Positions 44,778 through 54,945 of a DNA stretch of 64,000 nucleotides are shown here, in pieces. The translations under genes and the position numbers were made by a program. The stretch spans positions 372,001-436,000 of the forward strand of contig NW_023501043.1 in the NCBI RefSeq assembly GCF_014066305.1, given 5' to 3'. This DNA comes from Letharia columbiana (taxonomy: Eukaryota; Ascomycota; Lecanoromycetes; Lecanorales; Parmeliaceae). The notes beneath the pieces were generated by a model. The model was not told the origin of the DNA. It made no database searches and saw nothing but the letters and a program-made list of their open reading frames with translations. Position 1 is the stretch's first letter. Each line of letters starts with the position of its first letter.

Positions 44778-45068
44778 CAGAGGTCTGCATCGAAAGTTCT
44801 ATACTCGTTAAGACTCTTACGCTCAGACTTCGGATAACGCCCCATCTAAAGGGCTACCTAGATAATACGTCTAAAGTTCTTCGGAATCGCACCTAGTTCT
44901 AGTTAGGTTTCGAGGAATAATACCCCTATTAAGTCAAAAGAAGTATCTAAAGTCCCATTTATACGCTATAAGAAGATATTTCTAGGCTTCCCCTCTATAG
45001 GGCCGCTTTTCGAAAGTAAGATTAAGGCTATATTAGTGCGGGTATAGGACTTTCGATATAGACCTCTA
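44778..45068 (+). mobile_element. 291-bp TA-flanked MITE, RIP-mutated copy
   Basis: Same length and orientation as the copy at 53099-53389, differing mainly by C-to-T and G-to-A changes. Starts CAGAGGTCTGCATCGAAAGT and ends ATAGACCTCTA, flanked by TA (44776-44777, 45069-45070). Confidence 0.85.
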
Positions 45069-45159
45069 TAGAATCTTATCATCTTATACTCAACTCATGA
45101 ATTCATAACAGTAGTAGCAGTTGATTTCCTACTATTATAACAGTAGAAAACTAGGCTTA

Positions 45160-45655
45160 TAGCTCGGCAGAGGTGAAAAAAAGTTCGATAGAGGTGAGTA
45201 GATGCTAGATATATGTACCTCGTTCGAGATAAAAGAAATATACTTAGCATATGCTAACATCTCATCGAGGTTGAAAAAAATTATTCAATTTTGACGTGTG
45301 CGAGATACGCGGGCCTCGAGATACGCGGGTCTCGAGATACGAAATTCTTATATATAGAATATACGAAGCTAATACTTAGTATATATAGATTTATTTAATA
45401 GTTTATCTATTATAATTATTAATATTAGAGAATTATTAATTTATTATATTATAGTAGTTAGAAATTAAGAAATCTATAGTATATACTTAGTATATACTAT
45501 AACTCGAATAAAGTAACTATAGTTTTATCGACTTAAATCGAGTTTAGTCGAGATAAAACGAATACGTTTAGTATATACTATAAGTTTATTTGAGGTGAAG
45601 TAAGTATATGCCGAAGCTTCACTTCTATCGAACTTTTTTCACCCCTATCGAGCTA
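45160..45655. mobile_element. TA-flanked MITE with ~40-bp inverted ends
   Basis: The left end TAGCTCGGCAGAGGTGAAAA mirrors the right end (complement TAGCTCGATAGGGGTGAAAA) over about 40 bp, with TA flanks (45158-45159, 45656-45657). The interior is mutated and holds a GAGATACGCGGG triplet repeat near 45305-45345. No ORF. Confidence 0.65.
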
Positions 45656-45675
45656 TAACCCGCGGGAAACCGCAG

Positions 45676-45785
45676 GGAATTTTATGCCGTAGAAACTTTT
45701 ATATCGTAGAAACTTTATTACCGTAGGGGATTTTATACCGCAGAGACTTTAATACCGTAGAGAATTTTATACCGTAGGGGATATT
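45676..45785. repeat. ~17-18 bp minisatellite
   Basis: About six copies of ACCGTAGGGGATTTTAT/CCGTAGAAACTTTTATA variants. Related to the arrays at 37.7-38.6 kb and to 53.49-53.54 kb. Confidence 0.75.
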
Positions 45786-46789
45786 CGTATATACTCGAAA
45801 GTACTCGATATTTAAAGTAATAATATCCGATTTAAAACTCGATAAGTTCGACGTAATATTAAAATATCTATCTTTTATTAAAATTCTATAGTAACTTAAT
45901 ATAACTATATTAGACTTTTATTACTAGTAATATTAATATATCTAAGAATCTAATTTATTATTTTTTAAACTTTATCGATTTATCGATTCGTGAAAAAATT
46001 ATCGCTATCTCTTCTTCTATTATATCTTCTTCTATTACATCTTCTTATCTCTTTCGCCTTTTTTATCTCTTTTATCTCTTTTATCTCGCTATTATTACTA
46101 TAATAAAGTCTTTAATAAAGTCTATAAGAAAGTCTATAGAAAAGTCTACGATAAGATTCGCTACTATTACGAAGTAGATCTTTCTTTATCTTACTATTAT
46201 TACTATATTAGAATAAATATTAATAATATTAATAGGCCTAGTATAAGAGATATAGTAGTCTTTTTCTTAATTAAATTTCTATCTCTCTTCGTATCTTTAA
46301 AAAGAGCTAATTCGAGATAATATATACTTCTAAATTTCTTTTTAAATTTCTTTATAACTATATTCTTTAATCGCTATTAAATAATTTTAAAACTTATAAT
46401 CTATTCTTCGTCTTAGTATTCTTTTTCGTACTTAATTTTATCTTCTTTTCGTTATTTTATCTTAATAAGATTATTATTAATAACTCTTAATAAAGTATTA
46501 TTTACTAGCGCTAAATTATATACTTTTCTAAGCTTTTCTAATAGCGCTAGAATAAATACTTTAATTTTAATTTATTAAACTAGCTAGTTAACTTAATTTA
46601 CGTTTATTAAAATAAAGAATATAAATATAAAGATACTATTAAATGCTATAATCATTATCTCTAGAGATAAAGATATAATAAATCTTAATTCTAGTATCTT
46701 AAATTCTAATTTATTAAAAATAATCTATAGTCGAATTTATTAAAATATTAGATATGTTATATATAGAATAAACGAATTAATTCTCAAAA
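45786..46789. other. AT-rich RIP-degraded DNA
   Basis: About 1 kb of A+T-rich sequence with no recognisable gene. A TATCTCTTTTATCTC-type microsatellite lies near 46040-46090. Confidence 0.65.
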
Positions 46790-47345
46790 ACCTCTTCGGG
46801 GCCGGGTTCTAAATATAGTATAAAATTAGATAACTGGAAAATATAGTAGCTGGGATACGCGTACGCTGCGCAACGGGGCGGGGGACCCCGACGGGGTTTC
46901 GGAGGTCGGGTCGGGTTTCGAGAAGCTCGAAACACCGACCCCCCCCAGCCGGGGTTTCGGGGTATACCCCGTTAACTCGGTGAACCCTAAGTACCCCTAA
47001 GCGACCTCTCTAAATTTTGATATTATGTAGTAAAATAGAGTAAAATAGAGTATAGAATATAATGTTATAGTCTAAATTAGAGTATAAGATATAGATACTT
47101 AGAAAGATACTTAGAAAGATACTTAGAACATATATGAGAATATATTTACGAGGTGTTAGAGGGGCGCTACGGGGACGTTACGAGGGTAACGATCTCGAGC
47201 TAATCTAACTAATAGGCTTGACGGGGTAACGGGGTGCCCCCGTTACCCCGGTAGGAAAACCCCACCCCGACCCGAAGCGGGGTGGTGTTAAGTATTTAAA
47301 ACCTCGCCCTATTCCACTCCGTTAATCATACGCGGAGGCCATATT
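46790..47345. other. Extremely G+C-rich patches inside AT-rich DNA
   Basis: Two very G+C-rich patches (about 46850-47000 and 47155-47320) with several hairpins, for example CGGGGTAACGGGG paired with CCCCGTTACCCCG near 47220-47255. No ORF. A RIP-mutated version of the first patch appears at about 47480-47560, in direct orientation. Confidence 0.6.
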
Positions 47346-47597
47346 TCGATAGAATTGAAAATAGCTTACTCTTTTACTATATATTCTTTTCCATTATAGT
47401 ACTCTTTCTTATTATTTAAATATATCGAATAAAGTTTATTTTATCTATTAAGTAATTATCTTTATATAGATTTTTTTTATTAGATATCTATACGCTACGT
47501 AATAGAGCGAGAAATCTCGATGAGATTTCGAGAGGGGTCGAAGTCCTTAACTCGAAGACGGAGTTTTAAGATATATTTTATTTTATTATTAACTCTA
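47346..47597. other. AT-rich DNA with mutated copy of the 46.85 kb patch
   Basis: Segment 47480-47560 (ATACGCTACGTAATAGAGCG and GAGAGGGGTCGAAG) aligns to 46855-46920 with mainly C-to-T and G-to-A differences. Confidence 0.5.
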
Positions 47598-48412
47598 TAA
47601 GTTTAGGCCTATAAATTAAATTTATAAAAAGTATTTAATTTTTAAATCTAATTTCGAGATAAATTCGACTCTCGAAGAGTGAAAATACTTTAATTTAAGA
47701 TTCACCTAGGACTATAAGATCGAATTTTATAAATTTTAAATTATTAGAAAGTATAAAATATATTCTATAATTAATAAAAATAATAGAAAAAAATTAATAG
47801 AAAAAAGAGAAGTTATATTAATAATAAGTTTATTAGAGAGTTAATTAACTTTAAATTAATAAGAAGTTAAATTCAATATCTATTATAGTTTATTTTTATT
47901 AATTATTTTTATTATTGTTATTATAATTTATAGAATTTTTATTAATTTTGCGAGTTTTAAGATTTTACGATTTTTTAGCGAGGGAGATTTATGAATTCGA
48001 ATCGAGAACGAAGCGAAATAGTCTCGAATTTTATTGTAATTATTACTATTCGACTATCTGAGCTTATATGAAAGAATATTTTTAATAGAGTAAATAAGTA
48101 TTTAATAAGCGATATTTAAATCCTCTACCTTTAAACGTTTATAAAACCAAATCTAAGAATTCTTTTTTTATTTGAAATTTCAACTTACGTTCTATAATTT
48201 AAAAAAATAATCTTAAAGTTTTAATAGAAAATAGTAAAGTTTTCTAAAAGGGTTAAAAGTAGAGTAAGAGATTTTGATAATTGTGAACGCTAATTTGTTT
48301 ATTCGCGGTGACTTAGCCGGTCTAACCAAAGAGCGTAATAACCTTAAATTTATAATTGGCTGTATATACAAATTCAAGGTTTTTTAGATTAGTTCTTTCT
48401 TATTCTTTTATA
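47598..48412 (-). mobile_element. Helitron-like element H13, medium version
   Basis: The left end is a mutated form of the family end (TAAGTTTAGGCCTATAAATT). The interior to about 48110 matches 16320-16850 inverted, then the usual family modules follow. It stops at CTTATTCTTTTATA, where H14 begins, so its 5' end is cut or occupied by H14. Confidence 0.55.
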
Positions 48413-50739
48413 TCAGTATATATAAAAGAATAAGGTAGGAGTCTTAAAAATTTAATGAATTTGTATGTGCAGCCAATCATCAATTCGGGTTCGCTACGCT
48501 CTTTGGTTAGACCGGCTGAGTCAGCCCGGTAGCCCTCCCGCGCCTCCCTCATCAAAAATTTGTATGTAGAAGTTTTACACTTTGAAGTACTCAGCTTGCG
48601 ATATATATAGTTTCTTCATAATTCCTTAAATTGTAGAGCTCGCTTTACGCTTTCTAACGCTGTAAAAATTATGAAGTTTGGCCTACTATTGATGGATTAA
48701 ATGAACATTCAAATATGGTAGTCATGGTAGTCACACCAGACGCGTCCGGGATCGGATAATAATCCTTCCACCTGTTTATTATTCTTCCACCATTCTACCA
48801 ATTCTACCAATTCTACCAATTCTACCAATTCCACCAATATAAATATAATCGTCTTCGGTACCCCTCGCCCAATTAGAGCCCCTTACTGACGCCCCCAGGC
48901 CACCCCTCGGCGAATCCGCTACTACTGACAATCGAGGCCGCAAGCGAGCCCAACAGCTACCTACTACTACTCATAAACGCGTTGAAAGGCCCTCAAAAAA
49001 GAGTCCGGTTCAGGCACATACACCCCTTTTACCCGCCTCTTAGAGGCCCTACTAACACCCCCAGGCCACCCCTCGGCGAATCCGCTACTACTGGCAATCG
49101 AGGCCGCAGCCCAACAGCTACCTACTACTACTCATAAACGCGTTGGAAGGCCCTCAAAAAGAGCCCGAACGGATTCACAGCCATCGTCCTCCTCTATATA
49201 CTCCTCCCAAGCCAGCGATGGTGCCTTCCAACCCAGCGATGCTACCTCCCAAGACGCGTCTTCCTCCCCTATCCGTTCTTCATCACCCTATGAACACATT
49301 TACCCTCGGTACCCTCGCACTCAGTTAAACAAGAGGAGGATCTACAGCAGGCGAATACGGAGAACACTACGGAGAAACCAAGCGACAACAAGGCCCCCAG
49401 CACCAAGAACAGGCTCAGCTCTCCAAGATCCCACGTCATATGCTCTCCACGATTCCACATCAAATCATCACTCAGCAAGCGGAGAACACCACTGTAACTT
49501 GGCCTGTCCTCCCCACTACATTGAGGAGTAAGAGGAGGAACTACAACAGGCAAATGCGGAGAACACTGCGGAGAAACCAAGCGGCAACAAGGCCACCATC
49601 GTCAAGAACACGGCTCAGCTCTCCAAGATCCCACGTCATATGCTCTCCACGGTTCCACATCAAATCATCACTCAGCAAGCGGAGAACACCACTGCAACTT
49701 GGCCGTTCCACATCAAATCATCACTCAGCAAGCGGAGAACACCACTGCAACTTAGCCTATCATCCCCACTACATTAAGAAGTAAGAGGAGGAACTACAAC
49801 AGGCAAATGCGGAGAACACTGCGGAGAACACTATGGAGAACACTGCGGAGAAACCAAGCGGAAACAAGGCCCCCAGCACCAAGAACACGGCTCAGCTCTC
49901 CAAAATCCCACATCATATGCTCTCCACGGTTCTACATCAAATCATCACTCAGCAAGCGGAGAACACCACTGCAACTTGGCCTATCATCCCCACTGCGTTG
50001 AGGAGCAAGAGGAGGAACTACAACAGGCAAATGCGGAGAACACTGCGGGAGAAACTAAGCGGCAACAAGGCCACCATCGTCAAGAACACGGCTCAGCTCT
50101 CCAAGATCCCACGTCATATGCTCTCCACGGTTCCACATCAAATCATCACTCAGCAAGCGGAGAACACCACTGCAACTTAGCCTGTCATCCCCACTACATT
50201 AAGGAGTAAGAGGAGGAACTACAACAGGCAAATGCGGAGAACACTGCGGAGAAACCAAGCGGCAACAAGGCCACCATCGTCAAGAACACGGCTCAGCTCT
50301 CCAAGATCCCACGTCATATGCTCTCCACGGTTCCACATCAAATCATCACTCCGGAACGATGCATATTTGGACGAATTGAAACCGTCCGATGTCTATAGCT
50401 ATTTCATTATTCGAAAAATTTCACTGCGGCAGGAGATATTGTGGGATTCACACCACTAATTGGCACGTTGTCTCCATTTCTTTCCGGTATTTCGATACTT
50501 CTTGCCATAAGGACATGGCCTTTCTCTGTTTTTTGTAGGCAATTATTACACCTTCCTAATTAGGCCTTAGCGCGCCTCTCTCCGCACATATATGCCTGTA
50601 TACTACATAGATTAAATCAATTTTATAGTGGTGGAAGTAGGTCAAAAACGCACAGCAAGCGATCAGAGTTCGATTTAACTTAGGGCTAGGGCTAAAATTC
50701 GATTTGACTTAGAAAAATCCAACTCCATGAATTTAATTC
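48413..50739 (+). mobile_element. Long Helitron-like element H14 with G+C-rich cargo
   Basis: Starts A|TCAGTATATATAAAAG, the unmutated form of the 5' end, and ends inside the palindrome (ATGAATTTAATTC), so the last ~15 bp are missing. The cargo matches H8 (17247-19278) inverted and adds a duplicated ~140-bp block (CCCCAGGCCACCCCTCGGCG at 48893 and 49070) and extra tandem units. Open frames between 49143 and 50459 read Arg/Thr-rich low complexity through the repeats in shifting frames and are not convincing genes. Confidence 0.6.
49340..50360 (+). repeat. Tandem repeats of ~170-250 bp in H14
   Basis: Modules CAAGCGGCAACAAGGCC, CAGCTCTCCAAGATCCCACG and CATCAAATCATCACTCAGCA recur in order about five times (near 49380, 49570, 49860, 50060, 50260). 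Same units as in H8 on the other strand. Confidence 0.8.
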
Positions 50740-50756
50740 TTTTATATATACTGATA
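50740..50756. other. Leftover Helitron-like end between two copies
   Basis: TTTATATATACTGAT is a family end in minus orientation, left between H14 and H15. It suggests a rearranged nest of insertions. Confidence 0.5.
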
Positions 50757-51317
50757 TTAGTATATATAAAAGAATAAGGTAGGGCTGAACTAGAAAACCT
50801 TGAATTTGTATGTGCAGCCAATCAGACACCGCGGGTAAACAAATTAGCGTCCGCACTCATCAAAAAAATAGGTATACATTATTAACATATAGAAAAACTT
50901 TTTTGTTTTCTATTAACTTTTCGAGATTTGAAATTTTAAATTTTGGAGCGCAGTCTGCGCTTTCCGAATTTTTAAGAATTTTAAAATTTGGTCTTATAAT
51001 TATTAAAGCGCAAGGAATTCAAATATCGCTCACCAGAGTTCGCTCGACAGCCGGACAGCCCTGATCAAAAAAAACAGGTATACATTATTTGATTTTAGAA
51101 TAACTTTTTGTTTTCTATTAAAATTTTAAATTTTTTTATTTAAACTATAGAGTATAATGTGGGCTTTCAGTTAAAAAAAGAATTACTAAATTTAGTCTTA
51201 TAGATATTTAAAGGTAAGGAATTCAGATATCGCTCACCAAAGATCGCTCACCAAAATTTACTCGACAGCCCCGATCAAAAAAAATGATTATGAATTTAAT
51301 TCATAGGCCTTTACTCG
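50757..51317 (+). mobile_element. Helitron-like non-autonomous element H15
   Basis: A complete 561-bp plus-strand copy, A|TTAGTATATATAAAAG ... ATGAATTTAATTCAT ... TTTACTCG|T, well preserved. The open frame at 50810-51064 is not conserved in other copies. Confidence 0.65.
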
Positions 51318-53096
51318 TTAATAATATTAAGAGTAGATTCTTTCTTATTTATATTATACGTATTTTTCTTCTAAATATTATATTTCTAAATAATTAATTT
51401 AATAAGTTAAAATTATCGTAATAACTTTTCTATATTATAAGTTATAAAACGCTCTTTATTTAAAAACTAATTAAATTAACTCTTTAGATTTAGATAATAT
51501 TCTAGAAAATTAAATATTTAATTTATATCTAATTCTTTATAGTTTTCTTTCGCTACTAGTATCTTACTAGCTATATAATTAATAAGAGATACTCTTATAG
51601 ACTAGTCTTACTTTATTATTTACAAAATCTATAATTCTATAACTTACTCTTCTATTAAATTTAATCGCTATTTCTATTTATATACTTCTTAATAAGAATA
51701 ACTAATATTAATAATATATTATCTAAGAGTAATAGAATTAAGATTATAATATAATATAATTAATTTAATACTAGACTTCTTTTTTCGACGATTTAAGCTA
51801 TTTTTATAGGCTTAAAAGATTTATTAATATTTAGTAAGTATAAGCTTAAGACGTTTCTTCTAGAGTATCTTCTTAGAAGTCTTTAAAGCCTTTAATAAAG
51901 TTATTAATAGAGGAAAGAAAAGAGAAATATAATTCTTTTACTATAGTAAAATTATAGATTAATAAGTTCTTCTCTTAGTCGTCTAATTTATCTATTCGAT
52001 AATTAACTTATATAGCGAGACTTATATATTTATTTCTATTTTAGACTTATAGAAAAGCTTATAGAAAGACTTATAGAGAGGCTTATAGAGAGGCTTATAG
52101 AATAACTTATAGAATAAGTTATAGAATAACTTATAGAGAGATTTATAGTAAGATTTATAGGATTATAGATCTATATCTATTTTAAATAATAGATAATATC
52201 TACTCTATTATTTAATAGACGATTTAAGAAAATCTCGAATATCGTATTTTTAAATAAATTAAATTTATTTAAAGTCTTTAGAAAGTACTTTAAGATCTTA
52301 TTTTTTTATATTTAGAAATCGATTATTTAGATCTTTATTACTTAATAATATTATTATATTAAAGCTATTAAGTATATTCCTCTTATTAATATACTTATAA
52401 AGATCTTTTAAAGCTATATTACGATATTTATAGACTTTACTATCGCTATCGATAGTCTTAATCGCTATTAACTATCTAATATATTATAGAGAAATCTATT
52501 AAAAGATTATAGAATATTAATTTAAAGTTTAGTGCTTATAACTCGATTTAGCTTAAAAAAAATTAAATTAATTATATCGCATTATTATAAGATCTCTTCT
52601 CTACTCGAAAATTAAATATTAAATAATTATACTTTATTAAAATATATATTTAACTATTATTCTTTTATTTCTTTACTAAATCTCTTTAAATTAAAACTCC
52701 TATACTCGTATATATAGTTACTTACTTATTTATATTCTTACTTACTTACTTACTTACTATCTTAAATAATATTTTAAAGTATTAAAAAAATAATATTAAA
52801 AAGCTTATTTAAAAGTATCTTATTAGTAATAACTACGCGGAGGTATAATAAATATAAATAGAATTTAAATATTAGATTATAAATGATTTAGAGAGACTAG
52901 TATTTTATTATACGAGAATTTAAATAAGATAATTCGTAAATAATTATATCTATAGTTTTTAGACGATTAAAAGAATTAAACTTATCTATTAGCGAAGCTA
53001 ATAGCTAGTTATAAATAAGTAAACTATTCTTTATAATATTCTATTATACTATAGAGTCTCGATATAGTATAACGTTTTATTTAAATAGATATATAG
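51318..53096. other. AT-rich RIP-degraded DNA with transposon fragment
   Basis: A+T-rich, stop-dense. Contains a GAGAGGCTTATA-type minisatellite (about 52060-52160), a CTTA/ACTT microsatellite (about 52725-52760) and the mutated fragment at 52195-52700. Confidence 0.65.
52195..52700 (+). mobile_element. RIP-mutated copy of the 56.68-57.15 kb segment
   Basis: Aligns without large gaps to the stretch between the transposase and accessory gene of the copy-2 transposon. For example AGAAATCGATTATTTAGATC corresponds to AGAAATCGATTGCTCAGACC, and TCTTTACTAAATCTCTTTAA to CTTCACTAAATCTCTTTGAA. Differences are overwhelmingly C-to-T and G-to-A. Confidence 0.7.
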
Positions 53097-53098
53097 TA

Positions 53099-53389
53099 CA
53101 GAGGTCTGCACCGAAAGTCCTGCACCCGCCAAGACTCTTGCGCTCAGACTTCGGATAACGCCCCACCTAAAGGGTTACCTGGACAATGCGTCTAGAGTTC
53201 TTCGGAATCGCACCTAGCCCTAGCCAGGTTTCGGGGCTTAATACCCGTATCAAGCCAAAAGAAGTACCTAAAGTCCCATCCATGCGCTGTGAGAAGATAT
53301 TTCTAGGCTTCCCCTCTACAGGGCCGCTTTCCGAAAGTAGGGTTAGGGCTGCACTAGTGCGGGTGCAGGACTTTCGGTGCAGACCTCTG
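53099..53389 (+). mobile_element. 291-bp TA-flanked MITE with 31-bp perfect inverted repeats
   Basis: The first 31 bp (CAGAGGTCTGCACCGAAAGT...) and the last 31 bp are exact complements, and TA flanks both sides (53097-53098, 53390-53391). The copy is unmutated, in contrast to 44778-45068. The overlapping open frame (53186-53392) is not preserved in the other copy, so it is non-coding. Confidence 0.9.
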
Positions 53390-53391
53390 TA

Positions 53392-53714
53392 AAATCAAAA
53401 ACAATACTCATATTTTGATGTTGCGCCGAACTTATCGGATTTCAAATCGGGCATTACCAGGTATCGGGCACTTTCGGATATATACGAATTCTATACCGCA
53501 GGGATTCTAAGTATGTGAGGTCTTAAAAAGTATGTGTCTACCCTCTTGCTTACTTCTTCAAAGAGCCTACTCCCCTAAAAGTGCCTACTCTCTCAAAATC
53601 TAATGAGTAAGAAGGTTAATTCCGAGCAATCTCCCTCCAATCACCGCAAGCTCGGAAGTTATATAAATTTAGGAGCCGCACTTCTAGAGAGTAGATACGC
53701 TCTGTTCGGGTGCT
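53392..53714. other. Unassigned, minisatellite trace
   Basis: Normal composition. Holds short copies of the CCGCAGGGATTCTAAGTATG minisatellite type near 53490-53545. No gene. Confidence 0.45.
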
Positions 53715-54795
53715 TCTATACCTCAGCCAATGCTAAATAAAATACCGTTAGCATAGTTTCAGGGTGGCTGCGCCATATTTGTATGGGCGCCACACCAAAA
53801 TAAGGCGCGACGTCGCCGAGACATCGTTGTCGTCGTTAGCGACCTCGCTATTACTTACAATAGGGCGGGGAATAGGGCGAGGAAGGCTTTTAGGCTAGCC
53901 ATCGCAGTCCGCCTATATTGCTACCTGTCAGGGCGGAATTTATATAGGGGATGCAGCGGAGTTGGCAGTCTACTATGGGGGGTTCAGGGACACCTCGCTG
54001 TCGCCATAGAGGGGTTCCATTGGGGGTTCCATTGGGGGGCTATCTACTCCGCATCCTCCATGCGATGCCACCCCGGAGGCACCTCTAATCTGGCTATATT
54101 ATGCCCATCATGGGCTTATTGCATACCCAGAAATTGTCCACCAAAGGCCAGTACGCGTCGAATTCTTTAACTGTTTAGTAAATAGGTGTGCCTAACGAGA
54201 AAGTAGCTTGACGCGTCTCTGGGGTATGAGGGGGTAACTTCAGCATTGTTGACGCCAGCTCCGGGGGTATTCTTTCCGCTCGTCTAGGGAGGTAGACGCC
54301 TTACGTTTGTGGGAGGAGGGGGAGGTAGAGGGCTTCGAGGGGGGCGACGGTGATCTGGACGCGTCAGAATATGTAGGTCTACTCCATTCGCCATCGCTGG
54401 GGCTACTATCTTCTTCCTTGAATAGTAAAAATTCGTTCGAGTACCGGGGTGCGGTCTCGATCAATACCCTCGAGGTTACTAGCATACCAATCGAGCTCCT
54501 CCTAGATATCCTCAAAGCCCTCATACTGTGGGGGCTGGCGTACGAGGCGGGGCTACGACATTAAGGCTATTGGGAATGGTATACGCGAAGATTTGACGAT
54601 AGCGAGGTGTGGGAGGGGTGGGAGGGTAGAGGGTGGCGACGGCGAGGTATGGGGGAAGACGGTAAGATCAGCCAGGACGTGTCCCCTATTTACTACTGCA
54701 ATCTCTTACTAATCAGGGGAATGTGGCTGGGTCGGCCTAATGGCTCTCCGGTACTGTACACTAGCGTTGGCTGAGGTTTAGAAGCACCCCGGGGG
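53715..54795. mobile_element. Possible DNA transposon remnant with inverted ends
   Basis: GGGTGCTTCTATACCTCAGC at 53719 and GCTGAGGTTTAGAAGCACCC at 54770 are near-perfect inverted copies about 1.05 kb apart. A related edge is at 33430-33465. The interior has normal composition and one possible coding fragment. No target duplication recognised. Confidence 0.4.
54240..54570 (-). pseudogene. Unidentified protein fragment
   Basis: On the minus strand one frame reads RLVRQPPQYEGFEDI, TAG, EELDWYASNLEGIDRDRTPV and LERIFTIQGRR before a stop. The overlapping frame to 54240 is Ser/Pro/Lys-rich (SRSPSPPSKPSTSP). The first has the look of true coding sequence with a premature TAG. I do not recognise the family. 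It may belong to the element bounded by 53715 and 54795. Confidence 0.3.
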
Positions 54796-54945
54796 TGGTC
54801 GACAATGACCAATGTTTTTTTTTTTTTTTTTTTTTTGCGCCACCCCACCACATCTAATCATTCTTCCTTGTACCAACGCAATCAATAACCACACATCCAA
54901 TTGGCCTCATACGTCTGCTCCCAGCTCATTCCTACGATACCAATC

